Of a DNA stretch of 64,000 bases, positions 53,301-64,000 are shown in pieces. The first letter of the stretch is position 1. Each line of letters starts with the position of its first letter. The notes below the pieces were generated by a model. That model made no database searches. It was not told the origin of the DNA and saw only the letters and a list, made by a program, of their open reading frames with translations. Source of the DNA: Zygnema cylindricum. Taxonomy: Eukaryota > Streptophyta > Zygnematophyceae > Zygnematales > Zygnemataceae. The translations under genes and the position numbers were made by a program. The stretch spans positions 140,934 to 204,933 of the forward strand of contig JBBHKE010000440.1 of the NCBI GenBank assembly GCA_037447655.1. The letters are read 5' to 3'.

Positions 53301-54882
53301 GGGGTTCCTTTGTAGATTCCAACATCTGTTTCTGACCATAAGAAAACCTGATTGTTTCTGGCTAAGAGTTATGTTAGCTGCTCTTTCTGCTGAGTGTCTA
53401 GCTGCTCCCCCAGAGTCGAGTCCATTTTTCTCGGCTCAACCGCGGCACAAGCTTCCACTAGTCTCCCCCAGAGGTTGATGTCGAATTCTAGCCCCACTTG
53501 TGGATCCTCCTCTACTCCTCCGGATAATACTTTACTACTGACGACTTCCGCTAAGCTATCCCCTTCTGAACTACCGTTCCCCCCCACCGAAGGAACTCTA
53601 GGGTGTAGAATTTTTCTCCTTCTCTCCCCCCCTCAAGCTGCAAAGTTGCTTTCATAGACAACAATGTAGGAGCTTGAAGGTAGCTGTTGCGTAAATCTGG
53701 GGAACGCAGATTGGAATAGGCAAGAGAGTGTTTTGTAACCCATGTAATGGCATTTACATCCATGCTCTGCCTTATTAAGCTGCACCTTTGTGTGTCTGAA
53801 ATACGCGGTGCGGATGTGGTTCTCGGATGGTATCCCATGGCTTGTTCTCGTTTCGAAATAGTCGGTGTTGTCCAAATCCATGCTTTGCTGTCAAAAATCA
53901 TCCCACTTGATCCTTCCTGGTAGGCGTGACTGTGGGGAAAAGAGACCAACGTAGGGAGGGCTCGGCGTGGATATCCGGGTGTATTGCATCGGAAGAAAGG
54001 AGTACGATCCGGTTTCGTTACAGGTGTTGCCATTCTCCCTTCCCCAAGTATCTCCTGCACGGAAATCTGAGGGTCGGGGGTCTGCTGTTCCAACAATTGC
54101 TGGAGAATTAGAAGTGGGATCATATTGGTCCAATATGCCCGGAGACTGTGTGCTCCGGATCCCATCTGAGGAGTGTCAAAAACCAAGGGAGCTCCTAAAA
54201 TTTGGGTTACCTGTTTCCAGCTCGCTGCAACCTGTTCCTGTCTATCATCTCCGGGTGGACATTCTCCAGGATGTACCCCACTGCTGTGTCCTGGATCTGC
54301 TGGATCTAGGATATTAATGTAATCATCCGATAGAATGTGTTACTCCTGCGGTCCTGATGCCCTTTTCCTTGTCCTGCTAGAGAGTATCCTTGACAAAGCC
54401 AACCCGCCACCACCAGATCTACTTAGCCCAAGCTAACTAAATGAGGTGCCATTATGTTATCCACATTTTGTGGAAGACTCCGGTGAGCTTGGGAAATGGC
54501 AGACACTGGAAGCTGTTGAGGAAATAAACGGTGCAGTTGATGGAGGCGATGTTCGCTGACTGCTCGTGCCTCCGGTGAAATTTTGACTGCTGTATATGAC
54601 TCCACCCAATATCCTGATTTTAAAACTGCTTCCAAGTCGGAACTAATTCCTGAAAAATAAAGATAAAATACGAAGTCCGTTGTCAGGAACTATCAATGAC
54701 ACCAATTGTCGATTGAAGTCCTCGTTACCAGTCTTGGTTTGGAAAACATCTGACCAGGTTGTCGAATCTGTTTTCAGTAATAATAAGGCCGAGAAAGCCT
54801 GATCTACTCCCCGCCGGAGGTTTGCCACCTTTGATAATCTAGTGGTGTATCCTCTTTCCCACCGCGTGGAAATCGGGAATTG
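53301..54882 (-). pseudogene. G protease-RT linker region
   Basis: Several minus-strand frames (53551-54186, 54423-54635, 54643-54828) without recognisable motifs. They occupy the place of the linker between protease and RT in a gypsy polyprotein and are broken by frameshifts. No function assigned. Confidence 0.5.
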
Positions 54883-55442
54883 CTAGATGTCCTCCGCGAT
54901 ATCTGTTGAACTGTCAAATAGCTCCGGCAGAGACGATGTAGAATACACTGGGTAACAGCCAGACACTGGAACATTTGTCTTCCCATGGTTCCATAAATCC
55001 AAAGGGACCACAACCTTGGTTCCTTCGGGATTTTCGGGGTCCCAAACGGTACATAGCTCTTTCCAAACACTTAAACTCATATTCATACGGGTCCAAGTAG
55101 CCATCCCCAACAGGATTTCAAATTGATTCCCTTCTACCACTAAGAAAGGAAGTTCCATTTTCACCTTCTGTCCAGCATCATCGGAAATTCGATGTTCATT
55201 GCTTTGATGATTCCATGGACTGGCTGACGGCCGCTGCTTACCGTGCTTAAGCAGATGTTACTCGGGCAGATGTGGGGTCTGAGTTCTTCAGGCATTTTTT
55301 GCAAAGCGGAAGTGGTAATAAGGTTGGGAACTGCTCCGGTGTCTACCACAGCGTCGTGGTACCCACCGTACCTGTTAAGTCTGAAATTGCTTGTCCGGTT
55401 CAGAATGAGAGCCACGTACAAGGTTTTGTAGTCCCAATCCAC
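54883..55442 (-). pseudogene. G aspartic protease
   Basis: YHDAVVDTGAVPNLIT carries the active-site D-T-G triad. Further on, after a frame change near 55161, FLVVEGNQFEILLGMATWTRM corresponds to the conserved ILLG block near the protease C-terminus. It lies between gag and RT, as expected for Ty3/gypsy. Confidence 0.85.
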
Positions 55443-55538
55443 CAGAGGGGTCTTAGGATCTGAAAAGAAATATACCGCCGTGGGTGGTGTTACCTTGTCG
55501 ACTTTGTCTTTTTCGGAATGGATCGCTTCACCCAGGGC

Positions 55539-56124
55539 CTACATGAGGATTTCTTCTGGCAGATTATAGGAGGAGGAAAGGGTCTTGACATGGGTCAGAG
55601 CATACGGCATAAGGTGCCGGACTAGCATGACAGCCGGCTTGGAGGAATGGAGTGGAACCGTCAGGGATGACTTCTGCGGATCTGGTACCTGGTCCCGTTC
55701 GTTCCCCTCCTTGTCATCACTCTGAGAACCGGAATCGCGCACAGGTGGAGTTCAGGGTGCTTCCTCGTTCGGGCGTTCCGCCAAGAATCGCTCAAACCAA
55801 TCTTGATCGCTCTGTTTGTCCTCTTCCAATGATTTCTCTTTTTGGTAATTTTCGAAACTCGGGGGCAGTTTAGATTTAGGAGGAGGAGGAGGATGAGTGG
55901 GCTTGATTCCGAGGCCTATGTCACTTTTTAGCATCACTACCCAAGGCGTGAAAGATAAAGGCCCGGTGGTTTTCCGGTTGTGATCTTTCTGGCTCATTTT
56001 CTGCATGTCTCTCTTCTGATCTGACGTTGAGGAGCGCAGTTGTCTACGACCATCTCCCACTCCCACATTCCACGCTCCGTGCCGGAAGGTGCTTGCATCG
56101 AGGGCATTTGGGGGTTCTAAATCC
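55539..56124 (-). pseudogene. G gag-protease spacer, no domain recognised
   Basis: Two frames (55752-56066 and 55539-55742) encoding charged, proline-containing peptides such as THPPPPPKSKLPPSFENYQ. No motif known to me. They probably form the link from nucleocapsid to protease. Confidence 0.5.
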
Positions 56125-56640
56125 TAGCCCATTAAATCATCATCGTTAACACCCGCTGTGCTTTGAAGTTCAAGCTCCGCTAGCTTCTGTAGTAACTCGT
56201 GCTTCTGTCTTTGGAGTTGTTGCGCTGCTGTTAGGGGAGCACGCCGGGAAGATGATCCAAAACGGAGTGCAGCCAATTCCGCAGCCATGGCGGCCATTTG
56301 CTGACTCTGCTGTTGGATGATGATCTCCGGTGTAATTCGTGTTGGAGCAACCGATGCGCGTTCCGAAGTTTTGGGTGTAGGCAGCACTGGGTGCCCCCAA
56401 GGGTAAAGAAGTTGAAGGGGAAGAGGGTTAACGACAGTTTCTCCTCCCCCCGTGAACAGAGCGAATTGCATCATTTCTTTTGGAATTCCGTTCCTCCGGA
56501 AACATTGCCCCTCCTTGTGCCCCATAAAACCACAGGCCTCGCACTTGTGGCCCTCCGTGGTATACTTGCTCCGGATCTCGTTGGAGATCTGGGCGTTGTC
56601 AAACTTTGGCAGTTTGATTTGCCGTAATTGAAACTAGGAC
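56125..56640 (-). pseudogene. G gag C-terminus: second zinc knuckle and coiled coil
   Basis: CEACGFMGHKEGQC is a CCHC knuckle near 56540. Downstream, IIIQQQSQQMAAMAAELAAL and LQRQKHELLQKLAELELQ form a heptad-like Gln/Leu-rich helix, probably a coiled coil, which is unusual so far C-terminal in gag. It ends at a stop at 56124. Confidence 0.7.
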
Positions 56641-56776
56641 ATTTTCGAAGTTTCGCTCCGGGGAGTGGGGGGATAATTCTCCTTTGTGACCTATGTTTTC
56701 TCCCCCCCCACTGCTCCTTTGAGCCGTTTTTGCTGCTGCCTCTGGCTTCTTTTTGAACGCTCTACTTCCCATTCCT

Positions 56777-57634
56777 TCACCTTGAGGGCCAGCTCTGGTT
56801 TGAGTTTCCCTTCACCTTGAGGGCCAGCTCTGGTTTGAGTTTCCTGCTGCAGCGTTTCCATCTATGTCCTAGTTGTTGACAGTTTAGGCAATTGTAGAGA
56901 ATTACCCGATTGTCTGCCCCCATTGCAGGTTCGGGCTCGCTGTCCGCAGCTTGCTTCCCTTTAAGATTCCGCAAAGCTTGAAGTTCCGCTTGTTCTTCTC
57001 CACTCAAGGAAGTTTCCCCGGCGAATCCTCCAAAATTCGCTTTGGCCTTGCCAGTTACGGCCTTCTCTGTTGCCTCAGTGTGAACAAAGTGGTCGTATAA
57101 CTTCATTGCCACCAGTGAGATGTCCTTGGCAGAGGGATTTATGACTTCGATTGCTTGTCCGGCAATCTTATTGTCCAAGGCAGTCTGCCCTGTCGGTCTG
57201 AAGGAGTTAGGGACAACTATAAAATACTTTGTGGCCATTGCAGGAAGGTCAATAGATGACAGCTTAGTTTTCTGGCAAAGGCTGGAAAGACGGTTGAAAA
57301 GAGTTTGGGGAGTCTCGTTTTTCAAACATCAGAATTCTGTGAATTCCTTGATTGCTGATTCATTCTTCTCAGTGTAGAGGAGTCTCCAGATATTAAGAAG
57401 GGTAGTGCGAGGGTTGGGGTTGGCCACCATGCGAGTTGCTGCCCGGGCTTCCTGGATAGCCTGCAGCTGGTTAACATAGGCACTTCCTTGCGCCTGTAGT
57501 TTCATGTCCTGTGTAAATGTAGGAGTCACACGCGTCGCCGCGACCGCGGCCAAGTCAGCCTCAGCTTGCAAAACAACGCCATCAAGGGTTGGATCCGAGA
57601 TTTTGATGCTAGGAGCCATCAAAGAGGTTGACAC
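56777..57634 (-). pseudogene. G gag: capsid and first zinc knuckle
   Basis: From high to low: a capsid-like helical region (LLNIWRLLYTEKNESAIKEF), one in-frame stop at 57329, then PQTLFNRLSSLCQKTKL and PNSFRPTGQTALDNKI. It ends with CLNCQQLGHRWKRC, a CCHC knuckle. An imperfect repeat of the last 40 bp occurs near 56775-56840. The capsid fold assignment rests on position and composition. Confidence 0.75.
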
Positions 57635-58710
57635 TCCTTGTAATCCGCCAACGCCCCTCCTGATACGTAGTTGACCATCATAGGGAATAGAGTGGTTTCA
57701 AATTCATCGGGAATGGCTCCTCCCCTGTATTTATTGATTTCTGATTGGGTGAACGATTTCCACAACAACTCGAAATCCGAGAAAGCAATCCCCGAGCTGT
57801 CTCCCGTAAAGATCCGGATATCCCCCATCTTTTTTTCTTCCTCTGAAGAGTTCGTGAAATGGGAAGAGGAAGGCCCGGTGGGGCTGACAAACTGAGCGAG
57901 TGAGATGACCCTAGTATCCTCTTCCTCAGGATTTGAACCAGGTCCCTCTCTGCCTGACGATGCGTCTCCTTGTGGCGTGGATCCCCCTCCCACTAAGGAA
58001 ATACCAGCGCCGGAAAAGATGGTGGGCTGTAGAATGTCCCCCACTACTCCTCTATGTCCAACAGGATATTGGGGATCCCGGAGAACAGTTGCCAACGATG
58101 GGATGTGGAGACGCGGCTTGTTTACAGGCTTTTGGTGGATTGCTGGTGGAGGAGACGGCGAAGGAGATTGAGACGAAGACGGCCGAGCTCTTCCAGAAAA
58201 AGGTGTCTGTCTCGTGTTTTGTCTCCTAGAGGTCTCAGGAGGTGAAGTCCCGGAGCTGGAGGAAGGAGAGCGTCGGTGAGGCGGGGAATAGGCGGGTACG
58301 TTGTATTTGTAAGGTAACACTGGCGGACCAGGCGACCCACGGACAGCTGCAGCAAGAGAAACGGATGGTGAAGGAGAGGGATCTGGACAAATCCGGGGTT
58401 TTGTCGCGAGTTCCGGGGAGTGAGCGGAATAAGGCGGAAATGCAGAGGAGGAGGGCTCCGGGGATTTTCTAGGAGAAGTGCCAGGAGGTGTGGGAGTCCT
58501 CAAGGGGATGTGAATCCTCTCGTCAGGTAGTAACTCCACTAAAGCCTCCACTGCAGCAGACACCTCCACCGAGACAAAGGTAGTCTCTCCCCGAAGAGCC
58601 GAAGCGTTTCCATAAGGTAGATCTGCACCCAAACCCTCCACATTACGTCCTGTGTTTTCCTCCCCTTTCCGCGGAAGGAGAGACTCTTGGCTTGGCTCCG
58701 AAAAAGGCAT
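57619..58710 (-). pseudogene. G gag N-terminal proline/serine-rich region, 363 codons open
   Basis: Open frame beginning MPFSEPSQESLLPRKG, dominated by Pro and Ser, and ending with a structured part (DIRIFTGDSSGIAFSDFELL..FTQSEINKY) that looks like the start of the capsid. A frame change at 57619 leads into the next capsid segment. No signal peptide or membrane segment. Confidence 0.7.
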
Positions 58711-58880
58711 TTCAAGATGAGTGTTGGCTAGAGGCTTGGCTCCGAAGAAGGCATTTCAGGCTGAGTGCTGGCGAGAGGGGAAGTCCCCGCTGCTGGGGTA
58801 GGAGGAATCTTCCCGCTAAGAATCCCAGTGGTCCGGCATCGAGCTTCCCTAATGAGCGTCAATTCTTGTTCCCATGCTTG

Positions 58881-59864
58881 TCACCTCTCTTCCTCTAAGG
58901 CCTCCCAATCTACCGTGACGCGTCCGGCCCTAACTTCAGGATCATTAGGTCTGGTACGCCACCATCCTTCGGACAAATCTTCGGGTCCCGTACCCGGAAC
59001 CTCGGGATCAATAGGTCTGGATCTCCAGAGCCCTTCGGCAGGGCGGACACGAGTTGTGTTGGGAGCAGGTCTCTCGGTGGAGGGTGGAATAGGAGTCGGG
59101 GACGTTTCCTCCTTGGGGAAAGGTGCAAATCTCCCCTTGCTGTCACGATGGTCAAACTTCTTTCCCCTCACTGGATTTCGCGCGCCCCTCTCGATACCCC
59201 CTTCTCCTCTACGAGGCCGAGAAGAGGTACCTTCCCGGGTGGGTCGGCTGGCTGCGGTGTCCTGAGAGGAAGATGGGGGAGGGCGAGAATAGGGAGCTCT
59301 TTGAGACCGGTCTTGCACCGACTGTGAAGAGCTGCTCTCTGAAGAACTGCTCAAAATCTCCACCACCCCTCCGACGGGTCTAACCACTCTGACTCGATCT
59401 GTCCGCGCCACTCTCTGTACGAACTCCTTCTTCACCTTGAGCTCATGGAGGTCGTGAAGGGCAAGGAGTTCCTTACGCCCTGGTCGGCGTGTGTCCGTCA
59501 AAACAGCAGGGTCAATCTAGATCTCAGGCCGGGGAAACTTGGATCGCGTATGTAGCCCGACCTCGGGAAGAGGGCCCACATGGGGCTCCCTCTGTGCTTG
59601 CCTTTTTGGCCGAGCCCTAAGAAACTCCCTATTCCTCTCCTCAGCCTGGACCCTGGCGGCTTCTGCCAAAGAAGGGTAATGTTCGGGAGTCAGACTGGGA
59701 GGTGGAGGAGGGGGAGAACCACCAGACGGTTCCATGGCTGGCGATCCAAAAAAAGTCTCCATAGGCTCCGACTCCTCGGACCTAAAAGATTCCCCTTCCG
59801 GCATGGGCCTCTCTGGTCGACCTTGATCTCCGGATCCGTTATCCGGAGTCTCTCCTCCCCCCAT
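58881..59864 (-). pseudogene. G gag 5' frame with one nonsense codon
   Basis: Starts MGGGETPDNGSGDQG about 125 bp inside the 5' LTR. The frame is open to a TAG at 59517 and then open again in the same frame to 58881. The product is proline-, arginine- and serine-rich with a Ser run (ILSSSSESSSSQSV). No domain is recognised. It is probably the N-terminus of G's polyprotein, as no other frame lies nearer the LTR. Confidence 0.65.
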
Positions 59865-59954
59865 GATGACAAAGGTGTAGGGGGAAGGAGTGGTGAATAA
59901 AACTAAAGCTCGCTTCCAAAAAGAGGGCTCCCAAAGTAAAAGCTCCTATCCCCT

Positions 59955-59988
59955 CTAATCGAAGGAGACAGGTGGGCTTTTCAGTACT
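59955..59988. repeat. Inverted fragment of the G LTR next to the 5' LTR
   Basis: On the minus strand this reads CAGTACTGAAAAGCC and then TGTCTCCTTCGA. The LTR itself contains CAGTACTGAAAAGC...TGTCTCCTTCGA on the plus strand at 37953-37982. It is an inverted duplication of about 30 bp. Confidence 0.8.
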
Positions 59989-59989
59989 G

Positions 59990-61164
59990 TGCTTTATCCA
60001 CTGGAAGTCTATAGCATTTGTTCCCTCAAAACCCACTGTTTCGATACTAGGAAGTTGTAGTGTTACTCTTGGAGGTTCACGCCTAAGCAAAAGAACTACA
60101 AGAGAATACACAAATGCACTACCACGTGGACATATAGAAATAAATAGGAATGGCTGTTTCAGATTTAACAATATCACCTTGACCACAGAAATAAAATATA
60201 AGATGGAAGATATAAAGATGGCGGAGCAAGCTTAACATACCCCGGCAATTTACGATGACAAGTAGAAAAGGCGATCTCTCTCCCAATGGTTGTGTAAATA
60301 GGTATGATACTCCTTAAACCCTCGGTGTCCGCAGCTCGGAACCGACTAGACTCTTCTCAGTTTCAAACAGGGAAAAATCCAAAAATCACCCAAAGGGAAG
60401 ATAATGCCAATTACCAGCCCAGACTATGATTCCCACAATGGACAGATCCAAAACAAAGATGGCAATAGAGTCAAAACAAAATAAAGGTTCTTCCAAAAGA
60501 AGGTTTGTTGGATTTTCTGAGGGTTTTCACAAGAGACAGTACTGAAAAGCACCTTGTCTCTTTTGACCCCAAGTGCCTTATACATCAAAGTTTGTCATAT
60601 TGCCAGTCCAAAGTCAAAGCTACGCTATTAACCAATGAGCGACAAGCAAGTGTAATTGAACTGACACAAGACAAATTAATCTGTACTACACTCGGGGCAA
60701 AAAGTTCTGCTCCGGACTGCGGCTAGATCCGCGGCCGGAAGTATTTATTCGGTCCACCATTATAAGACAAAATCTTGAAAATGACACTAACTTGCCAGAC
60801 TTTGACCTGTCGTAATAAATGGATGAAAAGTCAGCTGAGACTGAACTAAATCTCTATTGACGGCTACCAGCATAATCTAAATGCAAATCCGAAAAGTTAC
60901 GTGGCAATCCACAATGTACCCCCCAAGGGGCTGGTGGCAAATGGTTCCCTGTAACGGAATTGCAACCTTTGAGACGGTAGAACTTTGTCATCCGGCCTCC
61001 GTTTGGCGCCAAATAAAGTGCGTTCCGCTCAGTTTGGGAAATACAAGGATCTTATCCGACTAGGTGCACTCACTCCTCCGTAAGCTGAAAACCGTACAGA
61101 GTAAAAAGGGCCCGGAAATCCTTGGTGATATAAAGGTATGCCTGAAAAGCACCTAAGCTAGACA
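59990..61164 (-). repeat. G 5' LTR core, 1175 bp
   Basis: Minus strand TGTCTAGCTTAGG...GGATAAAGCA, matching 37404-38580. The K segment that extends the left LTR is absent here, and no clear PBS follows the inner edge. Confidence 0.88.
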
Positions 61165-61911
61165 AGATGACGATATTTTGAGGGAGGCTCTCCAAAAGGG
61201 GAAGTTTGTAATCGAGAACAACTCGGATATTGAATATGAATCCGATGACGAGTTACCGATCCCTTCTATGCCGCGGAAGATCGTTCTCTTTAACGGATCT
61301 AACTATCAAATATGGAAGAAATATATCAAGGCGCAACTCATTCTCCATCACCTTTGGAAGATCGTGAATGGAGAAGAAAAGATGCCGATCGACAATTCGA
61401 AGGCTCGCCGCCTTTGGAAAAAGAAAAATCTTGCGGCCATCACCGGCCTCAAGCAATCATGCACCGCTTCGGTGCATGATCATTTCCTCACCGGAGACAC
61501 CACGCATGAGTGTGGAAGGCGCTCGAAGGCCAATTTGAGAAGGGGCTCCAAAACAAGTGGCAATATGCCTACACAGACTTTATCCAATTTAAGATAAAGT
61601 CTAACGAATTGATTGATGATGTGATCAAGCGATACAACATTATTGTGGAGCAACTCTCGAATAACGGTCGGACTATTATTGAGGAGGATAAAGTAATCGG
61701 ACTCATCAATGCTTTACCCGACAACCTCACTTACCTCAAGGAGATTCTTTGGGCACAAACTAATCCGAGTTATGAGTTCCTTGTTAATTACCTTAAAACC
61801 ACCGAAAGAAATCGCGGAGGTCCTCCTAAAGCTTCGGGGTCGGGTGGATCTCTGAACGCATCCTCCGAAGAACCCGCGGATCTAAATTTTCTCCGTGGGG
61901 GAAGAGGTTGA
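61165..61911 (+). pseudogene. F gag, capsid part
   Basis: Resumes as DDILREALQKGKF after gypsy G. RKIVLFNGSNYQIWKKYIKA is the conserved N-terminal block of copia capsid (UBN2/DUF4219-like family). A frameshift near 61510 moves to WKALEGQFEKGLQNK and DKVIGLINALPDNLTYLKE. A Gly/Ser-rich linker ends at a stop at 61909. Confidence 0.88.
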
Positions 61912-62330
61912 AGGGGAAGAGGAGGCGGATCTAGGGGAAAGGGAAGAAGCACCGAAAGGAGGGGAAATTTCCCCAACCAATCATCTTTCCAAGATCAATC
62001 TACTATCACTTGCTTTCGATGCAATAAATCTGGTTATATGTCCTCCTCTTGCCCGGACAAAGAAAAACAATGCCACTATTGCAGGAAATGGGGACATATT
62101 AGTCCCCATTGTTACGCAAGATTTGACGTCGCCGGCGGCCGCGGCAGTCACGGCGGCGGCAACGGCAGATTTAGTGGACGTGGCGGTGGCCGATTTGATA
62201 GAGGGGGGCACGGTGGACGTGGCGGCTGATTCGGCGGCCATGGACACTTCGTCGGGGAAAATGATGAAAGGGAAGAAGGTCCTATCACCTTTTCCACGTA
62301 AAACGTCACTAACGAACCTACGCTCTTCGA
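61912..62330 (+). pseudogene. F nucleocapsid with two CCHC knuckles
   Basis: CFRCNKSGYMSSSC and CHYCRKWGHISPHC follow one another, then a Gly-rich stretch (GGRGSHGGGNGRFSGRGG), all in one frame that overlaps other open frames. Two knuckles and RGG-like repeats suggest RNA binding. The first knuckle has Tyr where His is usual. Confidence 0.82.
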
Positions 62331-62760
62331 AGCGCAAAACGACAAAGAGTGGATTATTGACTCCGGCGCTTCGCATCACATATGTACGGACGACACGCTT
62401 TTTGACGAAATGCGCGCTTTAACTGTACCTAAAAATATCACAGTCGCAAGTGGTCAACTCATTTCTATTGGTACAGTTAGAACTATACGACTTGACTTGA
62501 TTTCGCTAGATCCAAATAGATCTGAGCGAATCCATGAGATCCAGCTATTAAATGTGCTTTATGATTCGGGCCGCTCAACGAATCTTTTGAGCGTACCCCA
62601 AATCCAGAGATCTGGCGCGAGTGTGTACGCTTTGGGTGACTCGACAATAAAAATATTACGATCTGATGGAGTCACAATCGGTGAGGGCAAAGTATCTGAC
62701 GCATTTCATAGTCGTCTTTTGTGGAGGCGACCGAAATTCAAACGTAATGATTACGGCATC
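62331..62760 (+). pseudogene. F aspartic protease
   Basis: EWIIDSGASHHIC at about 62345 is the copia protease active site. In the next frame, from 62410, VLYDSGRSTNLLSVPQI is the conserved C-terminal protease block (usually VLYVP..NLLSV). A frame change near 62410 separates them. Confidence 0.85.
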
Positions 62761-63719
62761 ATAAGTCAGATCGTCGAAATTAAGGGAGATTTGACGTTAT
62801 GGCATCATCGTATGTGCCATACGTTAGAACAAAATTTGAAACGAATGATCAAAGCCGGTTGCACGCGCGCCTTAGATCTGACGCCTGAAGAAAAAGTCAA
62901 CGGTTGTGACGAATGTAGTCAAGGGATTCAGATCCGAAAACCCCATCCTAATAAAGAAGCAAATTTTCGGTCAACGCATCTACTTGAAAAGGTACACGTG
63001 GATTTATGCGGCAATGTTAAACTTGAGAGTTTAGGAGGAAATAAATATATCATGGTTATTGTCGACGATAATTCAAGATTCACATGGGTTTATCTCCTCA
63101 AAAATAAATCCGATGCATCCGCAAAATTTGAGGAGTGGCATGTTATAGCCGAAAGGCAATGTGAGCGGAAATTAAAGGCGGTTCGATCCGATAATGGCGG
63201 GGAGTTTAAGGCATTTGATCCGTATTGCAAGAAATGGGGGATATGACAAGAATTCACACATCTTACTCACCAGAATCGAATAGAATCGCCGAGCGCAAAA
63301 ATCGCACACTTCAAGAAATGGTGCGCTTGATGATTCACGGATCGCGAAGGAAGGAGTATTTATGGGGAAATGCGATCTTAACGGCTAATTATATTTGTAA
63401 CCGTCGACTTACCTCCATTTCGGGCGATAAGACTCTTCACGAGTTATGGTATGGTCGAAAGCCCTCGTTACATCATTTACGAATTTGGGGGTGTCGTGCG
63501 ACGGTGTACATCGAATCGGTAAAACGACGAGGTAAATTTTCTTCTCGTAGTTGGTCGGGAATTTTTGTGGGGTATAGCTCCAAAAGGAGTTTATACCAGG
63601 TGTATGATCCGATTCGTCATGTCATTGAAGAGAGTCATAATGTGAATTTCCATGAGGATCTTAAAGTTGTTATTTCTCGTTCCGAAAACTTCTCTACTAA
63701 TCATGATTTCTTGAGGTAA
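62761..63719 (+). pseudogene. F integrase
   Basis: WHHRMCHTLEQNLKRM...CDECSQGIQ is the zinc-binding region. HVDLCGNVKLESLGG holds the first Asp, RSDNGGEFKAF the second and SPESNRIAERKNRTLQEMV the Glu. A stop at 63244 with a one-base overlap splits the core; the second half is open to 63717 and shows LRIWGCRATVY and WSGIFVGYSSKRSLYQVY. Both halves are well preserved, so the element is younger than A2 or H. Confidence 0.9.
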
Positions 63720-64000
63720 ATGAGACTCTCTCTTTTCCTCATCTCGATGATTCGAATTCCGAAAATGATGCGGATCCAATCGTCAATATTAAGAGGGGGA
63801 AAGCTAATTCCGAAACTCATCCGAAATTAATTAATTTTGACGAGATCCGAGTGAAAAATCTTGAATGTCTTAGGACACTCGCCGATCTAAAAGTTCTAAA
63901 TCTCCGAGTGCTTCTTTCCACGAGGAAGAAACCGAAATCGACAAATCTGCAAATGAAAAAAAAAACGACATCCCATTGAGAAGGAGTCAACGTGAGACAA
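63720..64000 (+). pseudogene. F integrase-RT linker (runs off window)
   Basis: Acidic and Ser/Asn-rich variable stretch after integrase. The last bases, LRRSQRET in one frame, resemble the R.S.R motif that precedes copia RT. RT itself is outside the window. Confidence 0.55.

Larger units (their letters stand above)
37115..61164 (-). mobile_element. Ty3/gypsy element G, with solo T LTR and T array nested inside
   Basis: Minus-strand gypsy element: 5' LTR at 59990-61164, then gag, protease, RT, RNase H, integrase and the 3' LTR region (37115-38580). Without the two inserts it would be about 12.6 kb. It inserted into F's gag, and the outer bases are TG and CA. The target-site copies are imperfect (AGGAT left, AGATG right). 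RT-RNase H-integrase order is that of Ty3/gypsy. All domains carry stops, so it is inactive. Confidence 0.88.
36247..64000 (+). mobile_element. Copia element F, interrupted by gypsy G and cut by window end
   Basis: 5' LTR (tentative), PBS and gag start up to 37114; then gypsy G (37115-61164); then the rest of gag, nucleocapsid, protease and integrase to the window end. Joining 37114 to the base after 61164 gives VED-DDILREALQ, a continuous gag. F is a different copia lineage from A-E: it has a full tRNA 3'-end type PBS and two zinc knuckles. RT, RNase H and the 3' LTR must lie beyond 64000. Confidence 0.85.

Noticed and set aside
57671-58472. Plus-strand frames opposite the G gag (57671, 57905, 57933, 58242)
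   Set aside because: Shadows of the GC-rich, proline-rich minus-strand gag; no conserved domain.
37115-61164. An envelope gene that would make G an errantivirus
   Set aside because: Between integrase and the 3' LTR there is only the PHD-like tail and repeat K; no open frame with membrane segments is seen.

Overview
The window looks like nuclear DNA of a repeat-rich eukaryote. The Ty1/copia and Ty3/gypsy lineages, the plant-type initiator-Met primer sites and the C2H2 + RT + restriction-like-endonuclease non-LTR element suggest a green-lineage genome such as a streptophyte alga or early land plant, but the sequence does not fix the species. I see no host protein-coding gene, rRNA, functional tRNA, bacterial operon or CRISPR array. 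Almost every base belongs to retrotransposons nested in one another, and the coding regions are nearly all broken by stops and frameshifts. Block I (1-11612): a minus-strand non-LTR element (LINE1, 3068-11612) is interrupted by copia element A1 (1-3067, cut by the window edge) and by the young gag-only copia element C (4859-9102, TSD AACAA). Block II (about 12733-21086): plus-strand copia A2 carries a solo T LTR (13201-14184) in its 5' LTR and a solo B LTR (18605-19673, TSD AGTAG) in its RNase H; a second LINE 5' fragment follows (21087-21985). Block III (22290-36240): an old minus-strand copia relic H is split by copia E (22615-35767, TSD GTAAT), and E's integrase is split by a tandem array D (25216-32418, TSD GTCAT) of gag-only elements in the order LTR-int-LTR-int-LTR. 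Block IV (36247 to beyond 64000): copia F is split inside gag by a 24-kb Ty3/gypsy element G (37115-61164). G is in turn split by a solo T LTR (40078-41245, TSD ATTCG) and by a 10.3-kb tandem array T (42519-52801, TSD CCGAG) with five LTRs and four non-coding internal regions. Joining the flanks of each insertion restores the interrupted reading frame or protein motif, which supports the nesting order. The main points of interest are: two independent LTR-sharing tandem arrays of non-autonomous elements, each bounded by one target-site duplication; a half-tRNA(iMet) primer-binding site in families A-E and T whose anticodon complement is the gag ATG in the coding families; a gag-only lineage made by an in-frame deletion of the pol core and retaining an RNase H tail; a PHD-like finger at the end of the gypsy integrase; and structured regulatory-looking motifs in the LTRs (G-box palindromes, phased TGAGTCA repeats, tRNA-like relics). 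A plausible working relationship is that autonomous relatives of A and E supply RT and integrase in trans to C, D and T, which share their LTR ends, PBS and PPT. No intact autonomous copy is present here.
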